Below are positions 28,100-37,975 of a stretch of DNA of 64,000 bases, piece by piece. The stretch lies in the NCBI GenBank assembly GCA_023205875.1, contig CP060772.1, forward strand, positions 1-64,000, in the 5' to 3' direction. This stretch comes from Chloropicon primus (taxonomy: Eukaryota; Chlorophyta; Chloropicophyceae; Chloropicales; Chloropicaceae). The position numbers and the translations under genes are program-made. Position 1 is the stretch's first letter. Every line of letters starts with the position of its first letter. The notes below the pieces were generated by a model. That model saw only the letters and a program-made list of their open reading frames with translations. It was not told the origin of the DNA and ran no database searches.

Positions 28100-30583
28100 A
28101 TGGGTGCTGGTGCTAGCATGGGATGCACGACGGGTGAGGGGCAGCAAAGCACCGGGGGGGGCTTCGCCAAGAGCAAGTCCTTTGTGAGGAAGAAGAAGTT
28201 GAGGTTTGCGAACAAGCAGGCTTCGCTGACGCTTCAAGGTGCGGTGAGCTCGGTGGAGGACATCTTTGAGAAGCTGGCGCACGACACGGTGAACAAGTCA
28301 GAGATCGAGAAGATGAGGAAGGAGGCCAAGAAGATTGACTTGGACCTGTGGCTTCGGATCATGAACGCCATGAGGACGATGGACGACGAGGACAAGGCGG
28401 ACTACGTCCACAAGTTGCACACGGAGCTCCAGCTGTTCACGAAAACGCTGAAGCTGCTGGACAAGATCTTGGAGATCGACGAGCGGAACGTCGGCAAGGC
28501 GATCACCTTCCTCACGCAGTCCCTCAAGGTGATCCTGAACTGCGAGCACGTGACCCTGTTCATCATGGACCGGAACGGCAAGAGCCTGAGGACGCACTCC
28601 AGCGCCAGCGTGTCCCTCAAGGTTCAAGTGGGGAAGGGCATCGCGGGTAAGGTTGCCGAGACGGGGGAGGCGCTGAACATCGAGGACGCTTACAAGAACC
28701 CCTTGTTCGACAAGAAGTTCGACATTGACACGGGGTTCAAGACCGACACGATCCTTTGCGTTCCCCTGAGGGACGAGAACAGGAAGATCACTGCCGTCCT
28801 CGAGGGCGTGAACTCGTTCGACGGGATCTTCAACGAGATGCACTTGGTGAACATGCAGCTCATCGGCGCGCAGGTCTGCAACGTGATCAAGAAGTGCGAA
28901 CTCGCCCAGCAGAAGAGCAACCACGAGAGGGGGACCAAGGCCCTGTTCAAGCTCTTCAAGGTGCTTTACACCGACTTGCCCATGGACGTGTTGCTGAGGA
29001 GGATCATCGACACGGCCAAGGAGATGGTCAGCAGCGAGAGGGCGACGTTGTACCTGTACGACGAGACCAAGGACATGCTCTGGGCGCAGTCCGGCCACGG
29101 CTTGAATAATTTGAAGAAGGAGAACCCAAAGGGGCACACCATCCTTCTCAAGGGCAACGAGGGAGTCGCGGGCAAGGCCTTGTCCGAGAACAAGGTCGTC
29201 AACATCAGCGAAGTCAGGAGGAAGTCCCAAGTCTGGAACTCCAAGTTTGACGACCTCACCGGTTTCCAGACGAGGACCATCCTTGCGGTGCCCATCCAAG
29301 ACATCGTGACGAAAAAGAGGCTCGGAGTCTTGCAGGTGATGAACAAGAAGGTGGGGCCTTTTGATTTTTTGACCGACTCCCACTTCACCAACTACGACGA
29401 GAAGCTTTTGTTGGATTTTTGCATCGAGATTGGAAGGGCCATCGGTGGGAGGATCCTGGAAGCTGCGTTCCAGCTCAGGATGAATGAGGAGGGGGAGAAC
29501 AGCGCGGTGAAGACCCAGCTGATGGAGTACACGAAGAAGAACCCGTTGAAGAAGACCAAGAGCATGAGGCTGTCGATGATGGACGATCTCGACGACTCGT
29601 TCAAGGAGGGGCGGAGTCAATCCTTGGCCAACGTCCTGGAGAACGGCGAGAGCGCCAGTTACAGCAAGGATCAGGTGCGGGTCTGGCATTACGACGTGTC
29701 CCTCATGACCAAGCAGGAGCTCTGCAACTTCGTAAAGGACCTCTTCTACCACCTGGGGCTCCACAAGAAGTTCAAGTGCGACCCGACAAAGCTCGAGGCC
29801 TTCATCCAGGAGGCTGGGGAGACCTACGAGGACGTGCCTTACCACAACTTCAACCACGCGGTATCTGTTTTGCATGGGGTGTACGCCTTTCTCACGATTG
29901 CAGGCTTGAAGGGCAGGCTTGACAAGATTGAGATCTTGGCCTTGTTCGTGGGGGCCCTGTGCCACGACTTGGGCCACGACGGGTTCACCAACGGGTTCCA
30001 CATCGCCACGATGAGCGACCTCGCGGTCACTTACAACGACACGCACGTGCAAGAGAACCTCCACGCCTCCCTTTGCAACAAGCTGCTGAACAAGGAGGAG
30101 ACGAGGTTCGTTTCCCTGGACAAGGAGGACTTTTTGAAGCTCAGGAAGCTGGTCATCAATCTGATCATCTCTACGGACATGGCCGAGCACATGGCTTTGA
30201 CCACCTCCCTGGGTCAGATGGAGATCCAGTGGGACTCCCCCGAGGACAGGATACAGATCATGAAGTCGGTGCTTCACGCTGTGGACGTGTCCACGCCGTG
30301 CAAGCCAAAGGAGCAAGCCGTAGTCCAGTCCAAGAAGCTTGCGGAGGAGTTCAAGAGGCAGGTCGACAAGGAGCTCTCCCTCGGGATGGAGCCCCTGCCT
30401 TTCATGGCGCCCAAGGACGAGTCCGCCAGGGCGCAGCTGGAGGTGAACTTCATCGATTACATCGTGCAGCCGCTTTGGGAGTCGGTGATGGTGCGTTTCC
30501 CGGAGTGCGAGGAGTGCGTCTCCAATCTTCAGAACAACAGGAAGTACTACCAGGAGCAACTCGAGACCCCGGGGGGTGGCTGA
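28100..30583 (+). CDS. GAF-GAF cyclic nucleotide phosphodiesterase
   Basis: 827 residues with two GAF domains (about 120-270 and 285-455) and a class I phosphodiesterase catalytic domain (about 530-810), the layout of PDE2/5/6/10/11. The second GAF domain holds the NKFDE motif (MNKK...FTNYDEK) linked to cGMP or cAMP binding. Metal ligands are visible: HNFNH at about 582-586, HDLGH at 622 on, and Asp in AVDVSTP near 718. The N terminus MGAGASMGC fits N-myristoylation on Gly2 with a palmitoylation site at Cys9, so membrane or flagellar membrane binding is likely. It should hydrolyse cAMP or cGMP under control by cyclic nucleotide binding to GAF. Which nucleotide is not clear. No intron seen. 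Confidence 0.92.
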   Translation: MGAGASMGCTTGEGQQSTGGGFAKSKSFVRKKKLRFANKQASLTLQGAVSSVEDIFEKLAHDTVNKSEIEKMRKEAKKIDLDLWLRIMNAMRTMDDEDKADYVHKLHTELQLFTKTLKLLDKILEIDERNVGKAITFLTQSLKVILNCEHVTLFIMDRNGKSLRTHSSASVSLKVQVGKGIAGKVAETGEALNIEDAYKNPLFDKKFDIDTGFKTDTILCVPLRDENRKITAVLEGVNSFDGIFNEMHLVNMQLIGAQVCNVIKKCELAQQKSNHERGTKALFKLFKVLYTDLPMDVLLRRIIDTAKEMVSSERATLYLYDETKDMLWAQSGHGLNNLKKENPKGHTILLKGNEGVAGKALSENKVVNISEVRRKSQVWNSKFDDLTGFQTRTILAVPIQDIVTKKRLGVLQVMNKKVGPFDFLTDSHFTNYDEKLLLDFCIEIGRAIGGRILEAAFQLRMNEEGENSAVKTQLMEYTKKNPLKKTKSMRLSMMDDLDDSFKEGRSQSLANVLENGESASYSKDQVRVWHYDVSLMTKQELCNFVKDLFYHLGLHKKFKCDPTKLEAFIQEAGETYEDVPYHNFNHAVSVLHGVYAFLTIAGLKGRLDKIEILALFVGALCHDLGHDGFTNGFHIATMSDLAVTYNDTHVQENLHASLCNKLLNKEETRFVSLDKEDFLKLRKLVINLIISTDMAEHMALTTSLGQMEIQWDSPEDRIQIMKSVLHAVDVSTPCKPKEQAVVQSKKLAEEFKRQVDKELSLGMEPLPFMAPKDESARAQLEVNFIDYIVQPLWESVMVRFPECEECVSNLQNNRKYYQEQLETPGGG

Positions 30584-30740
30584 GTGACTGTGTGAGAGAG
30601 AGAGAGAGAATCGTGCGATACGCATCCAAACGAACGAATTCGTGTCATGATTTGCAAGAGATATCAAACGAGAACTCCAAAAAGAATATTATTAATTGAA
30701 TTGATGAATGTGCTGAAAATATATAAACTTGCCGTTCGCA

Positions 30741-32696
30741 TCATCCGTAGGCGTTTCCAGGCCATCTTGGGAACGGAATCGTTTCTCTGATGTTCTCCAC
30801 GCCCGTGGTAAACATGATCAGGCGCTCGAATCCCAGTCCGAACCCGCCGTGGGGCACGGTTCCGTACTTCCTCAGGTCCATGTACCACCCATACTCCTCC
30901 ATGTTGAGGCCCGCATCCTCCATCTTCTTCGAGAGCACGTCGTAGTTCTCCTCCCTCTGGCTTCCGCCCACGAGCTCTCCCACGCCCGGCACCAAGACGT
31001 CCATGGCGGCCACGGTCTTGCCATCGTCGTTGAGCTTCATGTAAAACGCCTTGATCTCCTTGGGGTAGTTGTACAATATCGTGGGGCACTTGAAGTGCTC
31101 CTCCGCCAGGAACCTCTCGTGCTCGCTCGCGAGGTCGCACCCCCAGAAAACAGGGTTGACGAATTTCTTCTTCCCCTTTCTCCTCTTGGCCTCCTTCTCC
31201 AAAATCTCGATGGCTTCGGTGTAAGTGCACCTCGCGAAGCTGCTCGTAGCCACGGACTGCACCCTCTGCAGGCACTTCTTGTCGACCATCCTGTTGAAGA
31301 ACTGCATGTCGTCGTTGCACTTGTCCAAGAGATACTGGCAGCAGAACTTGACGTAGTCCTCGGCGAGGTTCATCACGTCCGCCAAGTCCGCGAAAGCGAT
31401 CTCTGGCTCGATCATCCAGAACTCGGCGGCGTGCCTCGTGGTGTGCGAGTTCTCCGCCCGGAAGGTCGGGCCGAACGTGTAAATCTTCGACATGGCGCAG
31501 GCGTAGGCCTCTCCCTGGAGCTGGCCAGAGACGCACAAGAAAGACTTGAGGCCGAAGAAGTCCTTCTTGTAATCGATCACGCCGTCCTTGGTCCTCAAGA
31601 AGCCGTCGGGGCACTGCCTCCGGTGCTTGGCTTTCTCCACCGCCTCCTTGGAGGCCATCAGCTCCTCCACCTTTGCCTTGACCACCGCGTCCTTGTCCTT
31701 CACGTCGGCCTTGAGGGCCTCGTTCTCGGGGTCCTCCTTGAGCGCGTCCTTGGCCCCCTTCAGGGCGTCCTTGGCCTCCTTCACCTCCGATCCCTTGGCA
31801 GAGGACGCGGACTCGAGGCCCGCGAGCTCCTCGTCGTTCAGCAGCTTCTGGTCCTTGATCAGCGCGTCCGCGGCCACGGGCAGGGTCGTCACCTGGAAGG
31901 CCTCCCCGGCGCCCTCCGCGTCGCTGGTTCCGATGATGGGGGTGTGGACGTAGAAGAAGTCGTTCTCCTGGAAGAACAGGTGGGTGGCCAGAGACAGGGC
32001 GTTCCTCACCCTGGCGATGGCGGATATCGTGTTCGTCCTGGCCCTCAAGTGCAGCTGGGACCGCAGGAACTCGAAAGTGGTCTTCTTCTTCGCGATGGGG
32101 TACACGCTCCCGTCGCAGCTGCCGGAGTACACCACCTTGGCGCACTTGAGCTCCACCCTCTGCTTGACGCCCTTCGGCGTTCGCTTCAGCTCGCCCTCGG
32201 CCACCAGGGAGCAGCCCGTGGTCGCGATGGCCTTGAGCTCCACGCCCGAGGACTCCGCGGCCTCCTTTGTCACCATGACTTGAAGGTTAAGGGGCGTCGA
32301 CCCGTCGTTCAGCTCGATGAACGCAAAGGCTCCTCCGCCCTGGACCCTCCCGGTCTTCACCCAACCCCCCACCACCGCAGTCAGCAACACCTCGTCCGTG
32401 TCCACCTCCTCCGTGTCCCCCTCGCCCGCCAACGCAGTCCCCTGGGCCACCACATCCTTCACCGACGTCTTGTTGAACATCCTCCCGTACTTTTCCTTTC
32501 CCTTCCTCGCTGAGAATCCGCATCCATCGGAGCCAGGACCTTCCTCCACCTTCAACTCCGCCATCCCTTGGCTCAGCTCCGTCACCACCGGTTGCTTCTC
32601 CGCTTCCGCTTTCGCTTGCGTTTCCTCTCCCGCGTCGGTTACCCTCCCCCCGTACAGCGTAACCGCCACGAGGTCGCCGTCTTCCTTGTCACACAT
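30741..32696 (-). CDS. Asparaginyl-tRNA synthetase, eukaryotic class II type
   Basis: 651 residues. An N-terminal extension (1-100) precedes the OB-fold anticodon-binding domain (about 100-195). The class II core starts at FEFLRSQLHLRART. Motif 2 is TFRAENSHTTRHAAEFWMIE (about 411-430) and motif 3 is HGGFGLGFERLIMF near residue 625. Between GEAFQVTTLP and DYKKDFFGLKSFL there is an insertion of about 100 residues (about 275-375), charged and Ala/Lys/Glu-rich, likely a coiled coil, seen in plant-type AsnRS in shorter form. The enzyme charges tRNA-Asn. No clear targeting peptide, so cytosolic is likely. It is tail to tail with the phosphodiesterase (157-bp gap) and head to head with eL15. Confidence 0.95.
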   Translation of the reverse strand: MCDKEDGDLVAVTLYGGRVTDAGEETQAKAEAEKQPVVTELSQGMAELKVEEGPGSDGCGFSARKGKEKYGRMFNKTSVKDVVAQGTALAGEGDTEEVDTDEVLLTAVVGGWVKTGRVQGGGAFAFIELNDGSTPLNLQVMVTKEAAESSGVELKAIATTGCSLVAEGELKRTPKGVKQRVELKCAKVVYSGSCDGSVYPIAKKKTTFEFLRSQLHLRARTNTISAIARVRNALSLATHLFFQENDFFYVHTPIIGTSDAEGAGEAFQVTTLPVAADALIKDQKLLNDEELAGLESASSAKGSEVKEAKDALKGAKDALKEDPENEALKADVKDKDAVVKAKVEELMASKEAVEKAKHRRQCPDGFLRTKDGVIDYKKDFFGLKSFLCVSGQLQGEAYACAMSKIYTFGPTFRAENSHTTRHAAEFWMIEPEIAFADLADVMNLAEDYVKFCCQYLLDKCNDDMQFFNRMVDKKCLQRVQSVATSSFARCTYTEAIEILEKEAKRRKGKKKFVNPVFWGCDLASEHERFLAEEHFKCPTILYNYPKEIKAFYMKLNDDGKTVAAMDVLVPGVGELVGGSQREENYDVLSKKMEDAGLNMEEYGWYMDLRKYGTVPHGGFGLGFERLIMFTTGVENIRETIPFPRWPGNAYG

Positions 32697-33250
32697 CTTC
32701 CTCCGTCCTTCTCCTTCGTCCTCTGCTCCGCTGGACGCGTCCTAGGCATGCCATGCCATGCATGGAGAGAGACACCAAGGATGCCGGAGGACAAAACAAT
32801 GGGTCAGTCCCAAGTCATCCGTGGACGAAAACTTTCAAACAAGGTGTCGTTCGAAAGATCTCGACAAGAGGAAGACGTTTACATGTTCCCTATCGCGTTA
32901 GGATCACGTCAACGACACGTAAACCTGTCGTGAAACCTTACCTCTCTCCCCTTCCTTCCTGGCGGCCTCCTCGACACACACACAGTGTACCCTCTCTTAC
33001 ACCTCATTCTCGCTCCTCTCACACATTCATCCAACAACATTTCCTTTCAAACGTCTACTAACGAAACTAAACTCCACTATAGGTATTATTGTTATGATAC
33101 AAATCTATTCGTTTCGGTATAAGAAGTATTCCAAGTTACGTTTCGTGTGGAATGCTCAATGGCGGCGGCGGCGACGGCGAACGAAAGCGAAGAGTACGAA
33201 AATCATATTCTCGCGTCGCCTTGTCGGACAGAGGAGCGAAGGGATTGATC
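32697..33250. promoter_or_regulatory. Shared divergent promoter region of AsnRS and eL15
   Basis: 554 bp between two head-to-head translation genes. It is AT-rich around 33055-33130 and GGC-rich near 33155-33180. No named motif stands out. The pairing of a tRNA synthetase with a ribosomal protein gene suggests joint control, as inference. Confidence 0.4.
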
Positions 33251-34212
33251 ATGGGAGCGTACAAGGTAAGAGAGCAACGAGAGAACACAAGACAAAGAAC
33301 AAGACGAGGTCCTCCTTCTCCTCCTTCTTCTTCTCGTTTTCTTTCCGCGCGCGGGATGGAACGCGGAACTCGAAACCCTGGAAGAGATGCAGAGAAGAAG
33401 AAGATGCAGAGGAGGAGAGGAGAGGAGAGGAGAGGAGGTTGTCCCTCGTCCTTGGCCTCCGCAGCATGCTTGATGCTTGATGATCTCGTGTGTGTTTTTT
33501 TACTTTTTTTTTTCCATCCCAGTGACTGACGGACTCTCCGTTTCATCATCATAATCTTCATCATCTTTCTCTTTGTGTTGTGTGTTTATGAATATTGATA
33601 CTATTTTTATAGTATGTTGAGGAGCTTTGGCGCAAGAAGCAGAGTGATGTGCTTCGCTTCTTGCTGAGAGTGAGGTGCTGGGAGTATAGGCAGCTGAGCA
33701 GCATCTGCCGCTTGACCAGGCCAAGCAGGCCGGACAAGGCCAGGAGACTTGGGTACAAGGCCAAGCAGGGCGTCGTGGTGTACAGGACGAGGGTGAGAAG
33801 AGGAGGAAGGAAGAAGCCTGTGCCTAAGGGTATCGTGTACGGAAAGCCAGTGCACCAGGGTATCACCAAGCTGAAGCCTAAGAGGAACGCGCAGGCCAGA
33901 GCCGAGGAGAAGGTGGGAAGGAAGTGCGGTGGACTCAGGGTTCTCAACTCTTACTGGGTCAACGAGGACTCCACCTACAAGTACTTCGAGGTCATCTTGG
34001 TCGACCCGCAGCACAACGCCATCAGGAACGATGCCCGCATGAACTGGATCTGCAACCCGCAGCACAAGCACAGGGAGCTCAGGGGCCTCACTTCCGCCGG
34101 AAAGAAGCACAGAGGTCTCAAGGCCAAGGGACACTTGGGCCACAAGAGAAGGCCATCCGAGAGGGCCGTTCTCAAGAAGAACAACGCGGTCAGGCTCAGA
34201 AGATACAGGTAA
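33251..34212 (+). CDS. RPL15: 60S ribosomal protein eL15 (two exons)
   Basis: Exon 1 is only 15 bases, 33251-33265 (MGAYK). Exon 2 is 33613-34212, starting [20 protein letters not shown]. The 347-bp intron has GTAAGA and TTATAG ends. The product is 204 residues, exactly the usual eL15 length, and conserved throughout (for example [20 protein letters not shown] and [18 protein letters not shown]). It is a structural protein of the large cytosolic ribosomal subunit. The long intron right after the fifth codon is a common place for introns in ribosomal protein genes and may aid expression. Confidence 0.98.
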
Positions 34213-34876
34213 ATTGCCTAGAGGTTCGGGCCTGGAGCTTTGCCGCCTCCCTGCGGAGGCTGGCCATCGCTGCGCTGCCCTGCTTTATAGTTCAATAATG
34301 TTAATGAGATCTCAGACGACCTTATTATTGCTCCTTCTCCGCGCGGCACTGCGTGTCCTCGAGCTACCACTGTTCGGTCAGGTCCGTCGGAATTCTCTTT
34401 GATCCACGCGGCCACGTGCAGGTGACCGCACATGCTCGCCTGACCTATACAAACAACGGATACCAAGGGCAAGGTGGGTCCTGGCTTCGAAGCCACTTGA
34501 GAACGTCAAGGTGACCTCCTCGAGCTGCCTGAGAACAAGTCCACTCGTCCCAATCACAAGGCGGGTCCTGACTTCGAAGCCACTGCAGAACATCAAGGTG
34601 ACCTCCAAAAGCTGCACCTTCACAAGTTTATAGGGTTCTAGTGAAACGCATCCACGCTTGACCATCGATCTTGTTCCAGTTTGGTAGAGGGTTCCAGAGT
34701 CCATGACTCACACCACCCTTCGTCATCACCCTTCGTCCGGTTGTTGTCCAGCACCAAGGGAGTGGGAGTGAAGTGGATTGGAGTCGAGAGCAGGAACCTT
34801 GGTCGATTCTTGTTCCATGGATTAAAGTCTCGTGACATTCTTGCATTGTTTTGGGGAGAAAGCTTGCGGTATTGTC
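34213..34876. other. Intergenic region holding two copies of a dispersed 60-bp element
   Basis: 664 bp after eL15. Besides likely eL15 3' untranslated sequence it contains the two repeat copies listed separately. A short hairpin-forming stretch GCCTCCCTGCGGAGGC lies at about 34246-34261. No gene is supported. Confidence 0.45.
34470..34616. repeat. Copies 2 and 3 of a dispersed 60-bp element
   Basis: Copy 2 runs about 34470-34528 and copy 3 about 34557-34616. Both follow the pattern CAAGGYGGGTCCTG, then TTCGAAGCCACT, then GAACRTCAAGGTGACCTCC and AGCTGC. The core of copy 3 is identical over 21 bp to the copy near 12976. All copies lie within a few hundred bases of a gene 3' end. The nature of the element (mobile remnant, RNA, shared 3' signal) is unknown. 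Confidence 0.7.
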
Positions 34877-35332
34877 ATGAGGCCGCCAAGCCTGAGGGTG
34901 GCCTGTGACACCATTCGAAGCGTGATACTCGAAAGGAAAGGGTCGCCAAAGGATGTGGTCCTGGCCGTGCATCGACTGAACCAGGTCTTGGCCAAGGCAC
35001 GGACGTTTGCTGAGCTTGAAGACCTCGTGACCACCGTGTTGGTCACTCCACAAAAGGGAGCAGAGGGGAGAGGAGGGAAGGAGAATGCTGGCATTGATGC
35101 AGATTCCCTCACGTTCCTGCAGATCCTCGTAGACGTTGTCGTGTCAGGCAAGCCCGAAGCGTATCCGATTCTTTGCCTTTTGAACACTCTTTCCCTGGTC
35201 AAGGAATCCAGTGACAGCCTCGCGCGCCTGCAAGTTCCCTTGATATTGAAGGCCGTCACCAAGGGAAGCGTCGAGGAGGCCTCGGCGCAGATGGCGAACA
35301 AAATAATACGGACGATGGAGAAGCAAAAGTGA
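34877..35332 (+). CDS. Small helical protein of unknown function
   Basis: The ATG at 34877 gives 151 residues starting MRPPSLRVACDTIRSVILER. The open frame extends upstream to 34832 but has no earlier ATG. The sequence is alpha-helical with hydrophobic heptads (FLQILVDVVVSGKPEAYPIL, LLNTLSLVKESSDSLARLQ) and ends KGSVEEASAQMANKIIRTME. The end is faintly like the TFIIS N-terminal (LW) helical bundle, which binds transcription elongation partners, but I would not assign it. It is tail to tail with the molybdenum insertase gene (78-bp gap). An upstream exon is possible. Confidence 0.5.
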   Translation: MRPPSLRVACDTIRSVILERKGSPKDVVLAVHRLNQVLAKARTFAELEDLVTTVLVTPQKGAEGRGGKENAGIDADSLTFLQILVDVVVSGKPEAYPILCLLNTLSLVKESSDSLARLQVPLILKAVTKGSVEEASAQMANKIIRTMEKQK

Positions 35333-35410
35333 GGGGTCAGGCCTCGCCCATCTGAAAGCTGGCTCTTGCTTTTCGAGCAACGACTTTGGCAAACTTAATA
35401 TTATTGTCGT

Positions 35411-36969
35411 TTAGAAGAAGTCTCCTCCCTTGATCAGCAGGCACGAGACCGTGGCCCCCGCGGGAATGTGGCCGCTGCCTTGCGGCACCTCCACCAGTCC
35501 ATTGGCGCTCCTGAGGCTGAGGAGCCGGCTGCTTCGCTGGAAGCCCGTGCTGTGGGCCACCAGCACCAAAGGCTCGCTGCACTTGTTGCCATTGTCCTCG
35601 TCTTTGCAGCCGTAGCTGAAGGGGTCAAGCGGAGGCAGGGACAGTGTGACGCGGTGGTACTCGGGCCTCTTGGGGTCCATGGCGATCTTGTCTGCCGTCC
35701 TCACCCCCATCCTCCTCAGTCTTGGGTTCGTCCAGCCCGCCAGCTTCCTCAGCGCGGGGACGACGACCAGGTTGAAGGTGACGAAGCTCGAGACGGGGTT
35801 CCCGGGAAGCCCAAAGACCAGGAGCTTCCTCCCCTTCTCCCGGCCCTCGACCGTAGCGAAGGTCAAAGGTTTTCCTGGCTTCATCATCACCTTGCCAAAA
35901 TGGACCTTCCCCTTTTGTTCCAAGATCGGTTTGATCAAGTCGGAATCGCCCATGCTGACGCCCCCGGAAGTCACCAAAACGTCCACGTTGTTGTCCACAG
36001 CCTTCTGGAACGAGAGCTCCAGCCTGGCCTGGTCATCCCCCGTGATTCCCAAGTCCATCACCTCTGAGCAGTAGGGTTGGGCGCAGGACAGGAGCACGGG
36101 CCTGTTGGCGTCGTAGATCTGGTGCCTCCCCTTCCTGGAGGCCTCTCTCCCTGTCCCCACATCGACGACCTCGTCTCCGGTGGACATGAACGCAGCGAGG
36201 GGCTTGCTCACGACTGCGACGGACTGAAATCCGAGAGACGCCAAGATGCCGATGTCCGCGGACTCCAGCAGCTTTCCCTTTCCGAGGACGACTTCACCCA
36301 AAGCCATGTCCGATCCGATTTGCCTCACGTTGTGCCCCACCGCCATGTTTTTGACGGCATCGCCAAGCACTTCCATCACGCGCTTCCCATCGGCAGCCGT
36401 GGAAGTCTTCGTGTCCTCGATCATGACGACGGCATCCGATCCCCGTGGCAGCGGCGATCCGGTGGTGATGTAGCAGCAGCCCCCCTTGGACACGACCAGG
36501 TCGTCGTCCACGTTCCCCGCGCGATTCTCTCCCACGACAGCAAACTCCTTGGTGTCATCCCCCGCTTGGACGGCAAAGCCATCCATGATCGACAAGGCCT
36601 TGTCTGGAATTGCCGCCGGTGCCACGACGTCCTGGTCCAGCACGTGGCCAACACATTGACTGATCCCGCATTGGAAACTAGCCTTGGTGCTCCTGACTTC
36701 CGACAGCACTTTCTGCAAAGGAAAGAAACAGAGACAAGAGGCAGAGGAGGCGTTCAGTTTCCTTCAAGCAACCCTGGCAAGGCCGGCGATGCTAGACTCC
36801 TCCGCTAGATTCCATCCATCCATCCATCCATCCATCCATCCATCCATCCATCCATCCATCCATCCATCCATCCTAATGCTGCTGCTAATACTGCTGCTGA
36901 CTCACTCACCTCCAAAGCCTCCTCCACGGGGACCATCTTGTACAGCGCTGCTGGCGTATCGTAACCCAT
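35411..36969 (-). CDS. Molybdopterin molybdenumtransferase (CNX1 E domain / MoeA / gephyrin E type; two exons)
   Basis: Exon 1 is 36969-36910 ([20 protein letters not shown]), exon 2 is 36712-35411. The 197-bp intron has GTGAGT and TTTGCAG ends and contains a (TCCA)n microsatellite. The join gives 453 residues. Family motifs are clear: [70 protein letters not shown] and [15 protein letters not shown]. The enzyme inserts molybdate into adenylated molybdopterin to complete Moco, needed by nitrate reductase, sulfite oxidase and xanthine dehydrogenase. The MogA-like G domain that plants fuse to it is not in this frame, so here the E domain appears to stand alone, unless a G-domain exon lies elsewhere. 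Confidence 0.93.
36811..36873. repeat. (TCCA)n microsatellite inside the molybdenumtransferase intron
   Basis: About 15 tandem TCCA units. They lie within the intron on the strand opposite the gene. A polymorphic length is likely. Confidence 0.9.
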
Positions 36970-37007
36970 GATGCCCCTCGGTTCCCTTCCCTTCCCTTGG
37001 CAGAGAC

Positions 37008-37076
<69 letters not shown>

Positions 37077-37975
37077 ACCAGAACCAAGACACGGAGCCCA
37101 AGCCAAGCCAAGCCAATCGAAACAAAAACACAATCCGATCTGTTCTGTCAGTTTCACAGGGACAGAGACAGGGAGAGAGAGCCAAGTGGCTCGCGATTCA
37201 ATTCAATTCGAATCGAGTTGCGTTTCTTCTTCTTCTTCCTCTTCCTCTTCTTCCTCTTCAAGAGTGGTGATGGTGGTGGTGATGGTGGTGCGGAACGCTG
37301 CCTCTCTTCCGCTCCGCCTTGTGAAGGGAAGCGGAAACGACTTGGTCCACGTACCTTCACTTCGTGACGGCCTGGGATCAGTTTCCCTGCCTTCCCAAGT
37401 ACAATGCTGCTGCTCTTGCTCCTCCCTCCTCCTCTGCTCCTCTGCTCGCTCGCTCTCTTCGTCCTCCCGCCAAATTTTGTGGCTTTTTCCTGCTTCATTT
37501 TTTCGCGGGAAAGGCACAAAAGACGAGGACACCGGGCCATACCGTGGGAAGTGGAGGGCGAGAGGGAGGGAACGAGGACGAGGGGACTAGAGCGGACGGC
37601 AGTAGACCTCGAGGGCTTTCGATTGGTACCTCGGTTGCCCGTTTTGGTTCCGGATTTCGTAACGCTTGCTTTCGTGGAAAGGAATCGAGTTTGAGGCGGC
37701 CAAGGGAGAAGACTTGACGATCCCTTCTGGCTTGGCTTGGCTTGGCTTGCAGGAGGACAGGCAAACGAGGGGAAGCTTTGCTCGCCACGACCGGAGGGAG
37801 GAGAAGCTGCTGCAGTCCTGTCATTCTTCAAACCCGTGGACGGCACTGAGGTCGAACACCTTTCTCATCAACTCATCACCAGCATCACCATCACCCATCA
37901 GCACCATCAGCACCAGCATCGACTCCGGGGGTTAGGCAAACCGAGGTGGTTGTGCTCAGTGGTAGGACTGGCACG
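36970..37975. other. Divergent intergenic region with (GA)n and (TTC)n runs
   Basis: 1.0 kb between the starts of the molybdenumtransferase and the plastid protein gene. It contains a (GA)n run at about 37012-37074, a TTC/TCC-rich run at 37221-37260 and a CATCAC/CAGCAC-rich stretch near 37870-37920. Frames on both strands are low complexity, so no gene is supported. Promoters of both genes should lie here. Confidence 0.45.

Noticed and set aside
28298-30667. 789-codon minus-strand frame over the phosphodiesterase
   Set aside because: The plus strand holds clear GAF and phosphodiesterase motifs. The minus frame is a Leu/Val/His-rich shadow.
30729-32513. 594-codon plus-strand frame over AsnRS
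   Set aside because: Shadow of the asparaginyl-tRNA synthetase gene on minus.
34213-34700. tRNA or other RNA gene after eL15
   Set aside because: A TTCGAAGCC stretch recalls a T-loop, but no cloverleaf could be drawn. The sequence belongs to the dispersed 60-bp element.
37154-37846. 230-codon minus-strand frame in the gap before the plastid protein gene
   Set aside because: Ser/Pro/Lys-rich, crosses a TTC repeat, no domain.
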